A stretch of 64,000 nt of DNA, taken from assembly GCF_024181725.1 (NCBI RefSeq), contig NZ_CP028908.1, positions 3,337,501 to 3,401,500 of the forward strand, read 5' to 3'. The DNA comes from Bradyrhizobium sp. WD16 (GTDB lineage Bacteria; Pseudomonadota; Alphaproteobacteria; Rhizobiales; Xanthobacteraceae). Below the pieces are notes generated by a model. The model was not told where the DNA came from. It was given only the letters and a program-made list of their open reading frames with translations, and did no database searches. Shown piece after piece: positions 24,744 through 36,636 of the stretch (the first letter of the stretch is position 1; each line of letters starts with the position of its first letter). A program made the translations under genes and the position numbers.

Positions 24744-25661
24744 ATGGGCAAGCTCGCACTGGCGGCGAAGATCACCCATGTCCCCTCGATGTATCTCAGC
24801 GAGCTCGATGGCCCGGGCAAGGGGCAACGCCAGGCGGCGATCGACGGCCATGTCGAGATCGGGCGGCGTTGCCGCGAATTGGGGGTGGATACCATCGTCG
24901 TGTTCGACACCCACTGGCTGGTGAATGCCGGCTATCACATCAATTGCGCGCCGCATTTTGCCGGTGTCTATACCAGCAACGAGTTGCCGCACTTCATCTC
25001 GAACATGGGTTATGAGTATGACGGCAATCCGAAGCTCGGCGAATTGCTCGCTGCAGCCGCTAACCGGCACGGCGTCGCCACCATGGCCCATCCGGCGACG
25101 ACGCTGCCGCTCGAATACGGCACGCTGGTGCCGATGCGTTACATGAATGGCGATCGCCATTTCAAGGTCGTCTCCGTGTCCGCGCTCTGTACTGTTCACT
25201 ACCTGTCGGACAGCGCCAGGCTTGGCTGGGCGTTCCGGCGTGCCATCGAGGACGAATACGACGGCACGGTCGCGGTCCTTGCCAGTGGCTCGCTCAGTCA
25301 TCGCTTCGCCCAGAACGGCACCGCCGACGAGTATCGCAACAAGATGTTCAGCCCGTTTCTCGAGCATCTCGATCACGAGGTGATCCGGATGTGGCAGAAG
25401 GCGGAGTGGCTGGATTTCTGCGACATGCTGCCCGAATATGCCGCCAAGGGGCACGGTGAAGGCTTCATGCACGACACCGCGATGCTGCTCGGCGCGCTCG
25501 GCTGGCGCAACTACGATCGCGGTGTCGAGGTCGTGACGCCGTTCTTCCCCAGTTCCGGGACCGGCCAGATCAATGCGGTCTTCCCGGTGTCGCCGATGCC
25601 GCGCCAGCTCGATGGCGTCGGCATGCCGAGCGCGCCGGCGCTCGCCGGCGGGCGGCTCTGA
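24744..25661 (+). CDS. LigB-type extradiol dioxygenase, probably homoprotocatechuate 2,3-dioxygenase
   Basis: A 305-residue protein of the class III (LigB) extradiol dioxygenases. It most resembles 3,4-dihydroxyphenylacetate 2,3-dioxygenase, which opens the aromatic ring in tyrosine/phenylacetate degradation. Family features are KITHVPSMYLSELDGPGKGQRQAAI, VDTIVVFDTHWLVNAGYHINC, LPLEYGTLVPMRYMN and ASGSLSHRFAQNG. The histidines in these stretches are expected iron ligands or acid-base residues. ATG 24744 is favoured by AAGGAG eight bases upstream. The other genes of the meta-cleavage pathway are absent, so the true substrate is uncertain. Confidence 0.8.
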   Translation: MGKLALAAKITHVPSMYLSELDGPGKGQRQAAIDGHVEIGRRCRELGVDTIVVFDTHWLVNAGYHINCAPHFAGVYTSNELPHFISNMGYEYDGNPKLGELLAAAANRHGVATMAHPATTLPLEYGTLVPMRYMNGDRHFKVVSVSALCTVHYLSDSARLGWAFRRAIEDEYDGTVAVLASGSLSHRFAQNGTADEYRNKMFSPFLEHLDHEVIRMWQKAEWLDFCDMLPEYAAKGHGEGFMHDTAMLLGALGWRNYDRGVEVVTPFFPSSGTGQINAVFPVSPMPRQLDGVGMPSAPALAGGRL

Positions 25662-25673
25662 TCGGAGCCGGCT

Positions 25674-26513
25674 TCAGAGGCGAGATGGCGAAAAGATCCG
25701 CCGCAGATTCTGACGCGCAATCAGCCTGAGCGCGATCGCAGCATAGCCGAACACGGCGATGCCGAAGACCGGATAGCCGAGATAGCCCAGCAGCGGCATC
25801 TCGAACACCTTCCAGAACCCGACATAGGGAATGGTGTAGGTCCATTTCGGCAGCGAATAAAAATTCCACATCTCCCACCAGACCCCGGTCACGGTGGTTG
25901 CGATCATGACCGCCGCGGTCAGCCGCCAGCCGCATTCTCGGATGTCCGACAGCAGCGTCGGGTAGCGCAGCGCGAATCCGAGCGGCTCGAGGATCAGGAT
26001 CGGCGCAATCCACACCAGCGGATAGGTCTCGTTGGGAAACGCCGGCAGCAGGGCATAGCAGGCGAGGCCGCCAAGAACCGTCCAGGCGAGGGCGGGTCGG
26101 GAGACATCGCCGCGTGACGACGGTGGCGAAAAATGTCCTTGCAGTATCAGATTGACGAGATGGCTCGTCGACAGCACCGCCGGAACGACGGTGGAGAAAT
26201 CGATCGAGGCGCGCATGATATAGTCGAGGGTCGAGATCGGTTGTGCGAAACGATAATGCCAATTGTGCACGATGGCGTTCATGCCTTCGAAGAACCACCA
26301 CAGCGGTACCGAGATCGCAAACAGAACAGGAAAGGATCTTCCCATCGACGTCATCAGCGACCTGCCGAAGACGATCTGGGAGAGACCGTTGATGGTGAGG
26401 ACGTAGCCGAGCCACAGCGGAAAGAAGGCAAACTCGGTGAAGAGGCCGAAGCGGCCCCAGGCGACGAACCATGAGGCGCCGGCAAGAGTCGCGCCGATCA
26501 GCAGCAATGCCAT
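25674..26513 (-). CDS. Uncharacterised polytopic membrane protein
   Basis: A 279-residue inner-membrane protein with about eight hydrophobic segments. Conserved-looking polar motifs lie between helices: PLWWFFEGMNAIVHNW, and near the end WWEMWNFYSLPKWTYTIPY followed by FWKVFEMPLLGYLGYPVFG. The paired W-E-x-W-N and F-E-M-P-L-L-G motifs suggest an enzyme or cofactor site in the membrane, and are shared by uncharacterised bacterial families. It is convergent with the dioxygenase gene, 12 bases apart. I cannot assign a function. Confidence 0.6.
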   Translation of the reverse strand: MALLLIGATLAGASWFVAWGRFGLFTEFAFFPLWLGYVLTINGLSQIVFGRSLMTSMGRSFPVLFAISVPLWWFFEGMNAIVHNWHYRFAQPISTLDYIMRASIDFSTVVPAVLSTSHLVNLILQGHFSPPSSRGDVSRPALAWTVLGGLACYALLPAFPNETYPLVWIAPILILEPLGFALRYPTLLSDIRECGWRLTAAVMIATTVTGVWWEMWNFYSLPKWTYTIPYVGFWKVFEMPLLGYLGYPVFGIAVFGYAAIALRLIARQNLRRIFSPSRL

Positions 26514-26647
26514 GGCTTGTGTTGTAGCACAGCCATGGCTGCGGAAGCATCGTGCTCGAACCGACAGCGGGAATGGGCCCCGAACGACGCGCGGCGCAGA
26601 CGACCTGCTCCCGTTTGCGCCGCCGATGGGTCGGCCGCACTCTACAA

Positions 26648-26813
26648 CGAGTGTCCGGTCTCCGAATTACCGCTTCGTTTGCCTCACCCTCGCACGGTCA
26701 TTCGGAGACATCGGGACACTAGCAAAATCAAAAAGCTAGTGTGGCTCATGTCTCGCAATTGCCTACAGGGGCTTGCCGCAAAGGGCATAGGCAATTGCGA
26801 GACGCCACACTAG
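26648..26813 (-). repeat. Composite B-A at the 3' end of a repeat-protein gene
   Basis: B 26648-26722 (left edge degraded to CGAG), linker CAAAATCAAAAAG, A 26736-26813, reverse orientation. On the minus strand the right-hand CTAG gives the stop codon TAG (26810-26812) of the gene beginning at 27178. Confidence 0.88.
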
Positions 26814-27178
26814 TGCGGGCTCTTCGTCTGGGTGTCCGGCCGCGGCGGCTCGGGCTGCGGGTTCAGCCAGGTCTTGCCCCCTTTGGCAGGGCTGGGCGGC
26901 TCGGGCTGCGGGTTGAGCCAGGTCTTTCCTGATTTGCTCTTTCCTGATTTTCGCTTCGCCCCGTGCGGAGCACTCGTCTTCTTCACTGCTGCCAGCTTGG
27001 TCGCCGGCATCGCCTCAGCCAGCATCATCGACTGGTTCGTCCCAGGCTCGCTTGGAGCGCCGGCCGATTGGGCCGATGAACTCGCGCCCGAAACATCAGC
27101 CGTCGCTATGATAAAGAGGCTTGCAACGAAAAGTAATGATCGTTTCGCACTGGCTGTCGAACCCGGAGTCTTGCTCAT
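26810..27178 (-). CDS. Secreted small protein with two KTWLNPQPEPP repeats
   Basis: A 122-residue protein with a signal peptide (SAKRSLLFVASLFIIATADVSGAS), a low-complexity linker, a lysine-rich stretch (KRKSGKSKSGK), and two C-terminal copies of GKTWLNPQPEPP separated by a short spacer. Similar N-P-Q-P-L/E-P-P motifs recur in small uncharacterised exported proteins of many bacteria. The stop codon comes from the adjoining hairpin element, so the native C terminus may have been longer or may have ended exactly here. The gene stands alone, divergent from nothing recognisable. Confidence 0.55.
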   Translation of the reverse strand: MSKTPGSTASAKRSLLFVASLFIIATADVSGASSSAQSAGAPSEPGTNQSMMLAEAMPATKLAAVKKTSAPHGAKRKSGKSKSGKTWLNPQPEPPSPAKGGKTWLNPQPEPPRPDTQTKSPH

Positions 27179-27280
27179 CATGGAGGCCTCCTGACAAAAG
27201 TAGTATGTTATATATTGGCACCGCCGCTCGGTGATGAATTGATCCAACGCAATCCCGATGGCGCTTGATGGTGGAAGCGG

Positions 27281-28243
27281 CTAGTGCCGCGGTGCCGTTG
27301 TCCGCGTCAGCCGCACGCGGCCGTGCAGCTTTGGTAGAAAGCGCGAGCCTTCCGACGACAGGAATTGCAGCATGGCCTGTGCCGGTGGCAGCAGCACCTT
27401 GTCCTTGCGCGCCAGCACATACCATTGCCGCATGATCGGCAGGCCCTCGACATCGAGCATGGTGAGCCGACGCTCATCGAGCTCGGATGCGACCGTGTGG
27501 GCGGAAATGAGCGCGATGCCGAGGCCGGCGATCACCGCCTGCTTGATGGTCTCGTTGCTGCTCATCACCATGCCGATGATCGGTTGGACGCCGGCGGAGG
27601 CGAACAGCTGCTCAGTCAGCCCGCGAGTGCCCGAGCCGGGCTCGCGCATCAGGAAGGTTTCGCCGGCGAGATCCTGGAGGCTGAGCCGCTGCCGCCGCGA
27701 CAGGCGATGACCGGTCGGGGCGATGACGATATGCGGATGATCGCCGATCGGGTGGACATTCATGTCGATGTCGGCTGGCGGCCGCCCCATGATGGCGAAG
27801 TCGAGTTCGTAGCCCCGCAGCGCCTCGATGATCTCCTCGCGGTTGCCGGTGAACAGGGTGACGTCGACGTTGGGATGGCTGCGTGAGAAGGCCGAGATCG
27901 CGAAGGGGACAAAATACTTCGCTGTGCTGACAGCGCCGATGGAGACGCGTCCGGCGCTGCATCCCGCCAGCATGTCGAGGGCGGTCTCGCAGGCCTCGAG
28001 CGCGGATTCGATCCGTTCGGCAAGCGCCAGTACCTCGCGTCCTGCCTCGGTCAGCTGCATGCCGTCGGCCGTGCGCTGGGTCAGCGGCAGCCCAGCGAGC
28101 CCTTGGAGATTGCGCAGCTGCAGCGTCACCGCCGGCTGGGTCAAATGGAGTCGCTGGGCCGCCCCCGTGATGCTGCCCTGGGAGGCCAGGGCGGCGAGGG
28201 CACGGAGCTGCCGGATCGAGATGTCGCGGATGCGGCTGGCCAT
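27281..28243 (-). CDS. CbbR, LysR-type regulator of the Calvin-cycle operon
   Basis: A 320-residue LysR regulator. The N-terminal winged helix is ISIRQLRALAALASQGSITGAAQRLHLTQPAVTLQLRNLQ. The effector domain has GAVSTAKYFVPFAISAFSRSHPNVDVTLFTGNREEIIEAL, characteristic of CbbR proteins. It is divergent from cbbF with an AT-rich spacer between, the standard arrangement in alphaproteobacteria. It should activate cbbFPTALSX in response to metabolites such as RuBP, and repress its own gene. Confidence 0.95.
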   Translation of the reverse strand: MASRIRDISIRQLRALAALASQGSITGAAQRLHLTQPAVTLQLRNLQGLAGLPLTQRTADGMQLTEAGREVLALAERIESALEACETALDMLAGCSAGRVSIGAVSTAKYFVPFAISAFSRSHPNVDVTLFTGNREEIIEALRGYELDFAIMGRPPADIDMNVHPIGDHPHIVIAPTGHRLSRRQRLSLQDLAGETFLMREPGSGTRGLTEQLFASAGVQPIIGMVMSSNETIKQAVIAGLGIALISAHTVASELDERRLTMLDVEGLPIMRQWYVLARKDKVLLPPAQAMLQFLSSEGSRFLPKLHGRVRLTRTTAPRH

Positions 28244-28389
28244 TATAAATAAATCTTTTGTCAGACCGAATAAATCGAAATTTCCCTTATTTGCCGTGCC
28301 GCGTCAACATCCTTCCCGGTGATCCGACCCTAGGCGAGGCGATAGCACGGCCTCGCGGGGCGGAACCCAATGAAGGGGAAACGCGACCG
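28244..28389 (+). promoter_or_regulatory. cbbR-cbbF divergent promoter region
   Basis: AT-rich block 28244-28300 between divergent cbbR and cbbF, containing TTATAAATAAATC, GAATAAATCGAAATTTCC and TTATTTGCC. Several T-N11-A arrangements typical of LysR operators can be drawn here. It is the expected CbbR binding region. GAAGGGG lies before the cbbF ATG. Confidence 0.7.
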
Positions 28390-29424
28390 ATGGGACAGGC
28401 GCCAACGCTGTTTCAACACACGAGGTCCTACGCCGCGCAGGATGCGCGCAGCCGCACGGTGGCTTCCGCTGTGAACGCCATCGCCGCCGCGGCGATCGAA
28501 ATCTCGGAACTCATCGGTCACGGCTCGCTGGCCGGTATTACCGGCGCCGCCCAGGGCGGTCGCAATGCCGACGGTGACGCCCAGACCGACCTTGATCTCC
28601 ATGTCGATGCCTTGATTCGCGCCGCGTTGCGGCCGATCCCGATCGATGCCCTGGTGTCGGAGGAATCCGTCGAGGCGGAGCGCGGCGATGCCGCAGCTCC
28701 GATTGCCATCGCCTATGACCCGCTCGACGGCTCATCCAATATCGATACCAATGTCTCGGTCGGCACCATCTTCTCGATCATGCCGGCCGGCGGCGGCGTC
28801 GCCGCCTTCAGTCGGCCTGGCAGCGAGCAACTGGCCGCCGGCTTTGTCATCTACGGGCCGCAGACCTCGCTCGTCCTCACCGTCGGCGACGGCGTCGACA
28901 TTTTCACCCTCGACCGTCAGGAGCGCGTCTTCCGTCGGATCGGCAGCCAGGTGCAGGTGCCGGTGACCACGGCGGAGTACGCCATCAACGCTTCCAATTA
29001 CCGTCATTGGGATCAGCCGGTGCGCGACTTCATCGACGAATGCGTTGCCGGCGCCGATGGTCCGCGTGGCAAGGAATTCAATATGCGCTGGATCGGTTCG
29101 CTGGTGGCCGAAGCCTATCGCATCCTGCGCCGCGGCGGCGTGTTCCTCTATCCGGGCGATGGGCGTGAAGGCTATGGCGAGGGTCGCTTGCGGCTGCTCT
29201 ACGAGGCCAATCCCATGGCCTTCATCATGGAGCAGGCCGGCGGCGCCGCCGTCACCGGTCGCAGCCGGGTGCTCGATCTTCTGCCGGGATCGATCCATCA
29301 GCGAGTGCCGCTGGTGATGGGCTCGATCGAGAAGGTCCGCCACATCGAACTCCTGCACAACGACCCCGCTGCGGCGTCGCGCGTCGCTCCGCTGTTTGCG
29401 CGGCGCGGCCTGTTCAGGGCGTGA
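28390..29424 (+). CDS. Fructose-1,6-bisphosphatase, class I
   Basis: A 344-residue cytoplasmic enzyme converting fructose 1,6-bisphosphate to fructose 6-phosphate in RuBP regeneration. Metal and substrate motifs are [38 protein letters not shown] and [25 protein letters not shown]. The 5' end is set at ATG 28390 ([13 protein letters not shown]), in line with family length. First gene of the cbb operon; cbbP follows after 8 bases. Confidence 0.95.
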   Translation: MGQAPTLFQHTRSYAAQDARSRTVASAVNAIAAAAIEISELIGHGSLAGITGAAQGGRNADGDAQTDLDLHVDALIRAALRPIPIDALVSEESVEAERGDAAAPIAIAYDPLDGSSNIDTNVSVGTIFSIMPAGGGVAAFSRPGSEQLAAGFVIYGPQTSLVLTVGDGVDIFTLDRQERVFRRIGSQVQVPVTTAEYAINASNYRHWDQPVRDFIDECVAGADGPRGKEFNMRWIGSLVAEAYRILRRGGVFLYPGDGREGYGEGRLRLLYEANPMAFIMEQAGGAAVTGRSRVLDLLPGSIHQRVPLVMGSIEKVRHIELLHNDPAAASRVAPLFARRGLFRA

Positions 29425-29432
29425 GGTCAGCC

Positions 29433-30308
29433 ATGTCGCGCAAGCATCCCATCATCTCCATCACCGGTTCGTCGGGCGCTGGCACCACCTCGGTGAAGCG
29501 CACTTTCGAGCAGATCTTCCATCGCGAGAAGGTCGAGGCCGCCTATATCGAGGGCGACGCCTTTCATCGCTTCGATCGCACCGAGATGCGCGTCAAGATG
29601 GCGGAGGAGGCGGAACGTGGCAACAAGCACTTCAGCCACTTCAGCCCGGACACCAACCTGTTTGAGGAACTCGAGGCGACGTTCCGCGACTACAGCGAAA
29701 CCGGGCGGGGCCGGACGCGCTACTATGTCCACGACGACGTCGAGTCCGAGGTGCACGGCGTGCCGCCGGGCACCTTCACTGAATGGCAGTGCCTGCCGGA
29801 GAATTCCGACCTCCTGTTCTACGAGGGGCTTCATGGCGCGGTGGTCACCGACAAGGTGAATGTGGCGCGCTACGCCGACCTCAAGATCGGCGTCGTCCCG
29901 GTCATCAATCTCGAATGGATCCAGAAGCTGCATCGCGATCGCAGCGCCCGCGGCTATTCCACCGAGGCCGTGACGGACACCATCCTGCGCCGGATGCCCG
30001 ATTACATCCATTACATCTGTCCTCAGTTCGCCGAGACCGACATCAATTTCCAGCGGGTGCCCACGGTCGACACTTCCAACCCCTTCATCGCGCGCTGGAT
30101 ACCCACGCCGGACGAATCCATGGTGGTCATCCGGTTCAAGAATCCGCGCGGCATCGACTTTCCCTATCTGCTGTCGATGATCCCGAGCAGCTTCATGTCG
30201 CGGGCGAACTCCGTGGTCATTCCCGGCGCCAAGCTCGATCTTGCCATGCAGCTCATTCTCACGCCGCTGATCCTGCAACTCATCGAGCGCAAGCGGACGG
30301 CGAAGTGA
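29433..30308 (+). CDS. Phosphoribulokinase
   Basis: A 291-residue enzyme that phosphorylates ribulose 5-phosphate to RuBP, the CO2 acceptor. The P-loop is ISITGSSGAGTTSVKRTF. The acidic catalytic region includes EGDAFHRFDRTEMR, and the class-typical HYVHDDVESEVHG-like segment is YYVHDDVESEVHGVPPGTFTEW. Length fits the bacterial octameric type, which is usually NADH-activated. It lies between cbbF and cbbT in the operon. Confidence 0.95.
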   Translation: MSRKHPIISITGSSGAGTTSVKRTFEQIFHREKVEAAYIEGDAFHRFDRTEMRVKMAEEAERGNKHFSHFSPDTNLFEELEATFRDYSETGRGRTRYYVHDDVESEVHGVPPGTFTEWQCLPENSDLLFYEGLHGAVVTDKVNVARYADLKIGVVPVINLEWIQKLHRDRSARGYSTEAVTDTILRRMPDYIHYICPQFAETDINFQRVPTVDTSNPFIARWIPTPDESMVVIRFKNPRGIDFPYLLSMIPSSFMSRANSVVIPGAKLDLAMQLILTPLILQLIERKRTAK

Positions 30309-30378
30309 ACCATCATCTCCAGAGCCACAATTGACGAGGGACCTGTGAACACATCCATCGCGATGCGGAGACGCTGAC

Positions 30379-32444
30379 ATGAATATCATCACGCAGCCCG
30401 CCGGAATCGAGACCGACGTCTCTCACCGCGACATGGCCAATGCCCTCCGCTTCCTCGCCATCGACGCCGTGGAGAAGGCCAAGTCCGGCCACCCCGGCAT
30501 GCCGATGGGCATGGCGGATGTCGCCACCGTGCTGTTCTCGCGCTTTCTCAAGTTCGACCCGGCCGATCCAGCCTGGCCCGATCGCGACCGTTTCGTACTG
30601 TCCGCCGGCCACGGCTCGATGCTGCTCTATGCGCTGCTCTATCTGACCGGCTACGACAGCGTCGATATCGAGGCGATCAAATCGTTCCGGCAGTGGCAGT
30701 CGGCGACGCCGGGTCATCCCGAATATGGCCACACCGTCGGCGTCGAGACCACCACAGGTCCGCTCGGCCAAGGCCTCGCCACTGCGGTCGGCATGGCGCT
30801 GACCGAGCGACTGCTGGCGGCCCGGTTCGGCGAGGAGCTCGTCGATCACCATACTTATGTCCTCGCCGGCGACGGCTGCCTGATGGAAGGCATCAGCCAC
30901 GAAGCGATCTCGCTGGCCGGTCATCTCGGGCTGAGTCGGCTGACAGTGCTCTATGACGACAACCAGATTTCCATCGATGGATCGACGTCGCTGTCCTGTT
31001 CGGACGACCAGATCGCGCGCTTCAAGGCCGCCGGCTGGCTGGCGTTCCGGATCGACGGCCACGACCCCGAAGCGATCGCTCAAGGCCTGGAGCAGGCGCG
31101 CGCCAGCGATCGCCCGACGCTGATCGCCTGCCGCACGGTGATCGGCTATGGCTCGCCGGCCTGGCAGGGCAGCGAAAAGATCCACGGCGCGCCGCTCGGC
31201 CCCGAGGAGATAGCGCGGACTCGGGAGGCGCTGCAGTGGCCTTATCCGCCGTTCGAGGTGCCGGAGCCGGTGCTGGCGCGGTGGCGGCAGATCGGCGCGC
31301 GCGGACGCATCGCTCGGGAGAACTGGACGACGCGGGTTGAGCAGCTCGATTGTGCGGCGCGCTACCGCTTCCGCGACGTGCTCGCGGGCAAGCTGTCGGG
31401 TGACTATGACGAGGCGCTGGCGCAGATCCGCGGCCGCTTCGGCCTCGAGCAGCCGAAGATCGCAACGCGGCAGGCATCCCAGCAGGTGCTCGACGCTATC
31501 GCGCCGTCGCTGCCCAATCTGCTCGGCGGCTCCGCCGATCTGACCCACTCGAATCTGACGCGGGCGAAGAGCCAGTGGCCGGTGCGGCCGGACTTCTTCG
31601 AAGGCAATTACCTGCATTACGGGATCCGCGAGCACGCCATGGCCGCGGCCATGAACGGCATTGCCCTGCACGGCGGCTTCATCCCCTACGGCGGCACCTT
31701 CCTCGCCTTCGCCGATTACAGTCGGCCGGCAATCCGCCTCGCCGCCTTGATGGGGCTGCGCGTCATCCACGTGATGACCCACGACTCGATCGGGCTCGGC
31801 GAGGACGGACCGACCCACCAGCCGGTGGAGCATCTGGCGGCGCTGCGGGCGATTCCCAACCTTCTCGTGTTTCGGCCGGGCGACGCGGTCGAAACCGCGG
31901 AAGCCTGGGATTGCGCGCTGCAGGTGGCCCAGCCCTCGGTGCTGTGCCTGTCGCGCCAGGCGCTGCCGACCTTCCGGGAGATCCAGGGCCGGGACAACAT
32001 GGTCGGACTCGGCGCCTATGTCGTCGTCGAGCCGGACAGCGGCCGCGACGTCACGCTGATTGCCACCGGCTCGGAAGTCGCGATCGCGCTCGATGCGGCG
32101 GCGCGCCTCGCCGAACATGGCGTCAGCGCCGCGGTGGTGTCGGCCCCCTGTTTTGAGCTATTCCGCCGCCAGTCGGCCGAGTATCGCGCCGAAGTGCTCG
32201 GCGCCGCGCCGCGGGTTGGCGTCGAGGCCGCCGTGGAGGGTGAATGGGCGCGTTGGCTCGGTGATGACGGTGAGTTCGTCGGCATGACCTCGTTCGGCGC
32301 CTCGGCACCGGCGGACGTGCTCTATCGCGAATTCGGCATCACTGCCCAGCAGGTCGCCGCCGCCGCATTGCGTGCGATCAAGCACGCTGCATCGAAACCC
32401 GTGACGCGATCGGCGTCGCACACCGCAATCGAAAGGAGGATGTG

Positions 32445-32445
<1 letters not shown>
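30379..32445 (+). CDS. Transketolase
   Basis: A 688-residue thiamine-diphosphate enzyme of the Calvin cycle, rearranging sugar phosphates. The ThDP-binding stretch is [41 protein letters not shown]. The pyrimidine domain has [21 protein letters not shown] and [21 protein letters not shown]. The C terminus overlaps the cbbA start by one base (TGATG), so the two are translationally coupled. A 70-bp gap separates it from cbbP. Confidence 0.95.
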
Positions 32446-35058
<2,613 letters not shown>

Positions 35059-35068
35059 GGAGGATTTT

Positions 35069-35494
35069 ATGCGTTTGACTCAAGGCTGCTTCTCGTTCCT
35101 GCCAGACCTCACCGACGAGCAGATTTCTCGTCAGGTCGAGTATTGTCTCGCCAACGGCTGGGCGGTGAATCTCGAATTCACCGATGACCCTCATCCCCGC
35201 AGCAGCTACTGGGAGATGTGGGGCCTGCCGATGTTCGACCTTCGGGACGCCGCGGGCGTGATGATGGAGCTCACGGCCTGCCGCAAGATCCACGGCGACC
35301 GCTACATCCGCCTTTCGGCATTCGACTCCAGCCATGGCTGGGAATCGGTGAGGCTGTCCTTCATCGTCAACCGGCCGAAGAACGAGCCCGGCTTCAGGCT
35401 TGAGCGCCAGGAGATGGGCGGGCGCAACATCCGCTACACCACCACCTCCTACGCCATCGATCGGCCCGAGGGCCGGCTGGGGGCCGACTCATGA
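35069..35494 (+). CDS. RuBisCO small subunit, red type
   Basis: A 141-residue small subunit. It has the usual beginning [41 protein letters not shown] and the [22 protein letters not shown] segment. The C-terminal extension ([24 protein letters not shown]) forms the extra beta hairpin of red-type enzymes. It lies ten bases after cbbL with AGGAGG before the start, and overlaps cbbX by four bases (ATGA). Confidence 0.95.
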   Translation: MRLTQGCFSFLPDLTDEQISRQVEYCLANGWAVNLEFTDDPHPRSSYWEMWGLPMFDLRDAAGVMMELTACRKIHGDRYIRLSAFDSSHGWESVRLSFIVNRPKNEPGFRLERQEMGGRNIRYTTTSYAIDRPEGRLGADS

Positions 35495-36435
35495 GCGCAT
35501 CGGCGCTGGCGAGCGCAGGGGACGGCGTCGCCGTCCCCGACGCGGTCAACCTGCGCCGCGAACTCGAGGAAGTCGGCATCAACGAGGTGCTCGATCAGCT
35601 CGATCGTGACCTCGTTGGTCTCACCCCGGTCAAGACGCGCATCCGCGAGATCGCGGCGCTGCTCCTGATCGAGCGCATCCGCAAGCGCATGGGGCTGGCG
35701 ATCCAGGCGCCCACCCTGCACATGTCCTTCACTGGCAATCCGGGGACGGGCAAGACCACGGTGGCCCAGCGCATGGCGAGCATTCTCCATCGCCTGGGCT
35801 TCATCCGTCGCGACCATCTGGTCTCGGTGACGCGCGACGAACTGGTCGGGCAGTATATCGGCCATACCGCGCCGAAGACCAAAGAGGTGCTCAAGCGCGC
35901 CATGGGTGGCGTCTTGTTCATCGACGAGGCCTATTATCTGTATCGTCCGGACAATGAGCGGGACTACGGTCAGGAGGCCATCGAAATCCTGCTCCAGGTC
36001 ATGGAAACCCAGCGCGACGACCTGGTGGTGATCCTGGCCGGCTATGGCGATCGGATGGACAAGTTCTTCGCCAGCAATCCCGGCTTCCGCTCACGTATCG
36101 CCCATCACGTCGAGTTTCCCGACTATACGGATGACGAGCTGCTGGCGATCGCCGAGCTCATGCTGCGCGACCTGAACTATGGCTTCAGCGACGGCGCTCG
36201 CGACGCCTTCGTCCGCTATATCGAATTGCGGCGGTCGCAGCCGCTGTTCTCCAACGCGCGGTCGATCCGCAACGCGATCGACCGGGCTCGGCTGCGCCAA
36301 GCCAATCGCCTCGTCTCCGATCTCGACCGCACGCTCACGCCCGAAGATGTCAGCGAGCTTCAAGCGAGCGATATCCTGGCAAGCCGCGTCTTCCACTTCG
36401 GCCGCGGCAAGCCGGGCGGTACACTGACGAATTGA
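35491..36435 (+). CDS. CbbX, red-type RuBisCO activase (AAA+)
   Basis: A 314-residue AAA+ ATPase. Walker A is [16 protein letters not shown], Walker B is [14 protein letters not shown], and the sensor region is [23 protein letters not shown], with the arginine finger. CbbX hexamers remodel inhibited red-type RuBisCO by pulling on the CbbL C terminus; RuBP activates it. It is the last gene of the operon, followed by a strong terminator. Confidence 0.95.
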   Translation: MSASALASAGDGVAVPDAVNLRRELEEVGINEVLDQLDRDLVGLTPVKTRIREIAALLLIERIRKRMGLAIQAPTLHMSFTGNPGTGKTTVAQRMASILHRLGFIRRDHLVSVTRDELVGQYIGHTAPKTKEVLKRAMGGVLFIDEAYYLYRPDNERDYGQEAIEILLQVMETQRDDLVVILAGYGDRMDKFFASNPGFRSRIAHHVEFPDYTDDELLAIAELMLRDLNYGFSDGARDAFVRYIELRRSQPLFSNARSIRNAIDRARLRQANRLVSDLDRTLTPEDVSELQASDILASRVFHFGRGKPGGTLTN

Positions 36436-36466
36436 CGTAGGGCTTCGGTAGGTTCCTCCAGACTTG

Positions 36467-36503
36467 GGCGCAGGGCGGTTCCGCTCCTGCGCCATTTCTT
36501 TTT
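36467..36503 (+). terminator. Rho-independent terminator of the cbb operon
   Basis: GGCGCAGG (36467-36474) pairs with CCTGCGCC (36486-36493), followed by ATTTCTTTTTTG. It lies 32 bases after the cbbX stop and closes the operon. Confidence 0.85.
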
Positions 36504-36636
36504 TGCCTTCTTGCCCGAGCAATGCCTCTCATCCAGACACAAGCGCGCCGGCCGCAGCGAAGCGAGCGCGGCGCCGGGCAGGAGATATGCCGCTGCCTGG
36601 ACGTTCTGCCGCCAGTTGGCGAGCTGCGACGTTGTA

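Noticed and set aside
30313-32118. 601-codon open frame on the minus strand
   Set aside because: Antisense shadow of the transketolase gene; arginine/glutamine-rich and without domains.
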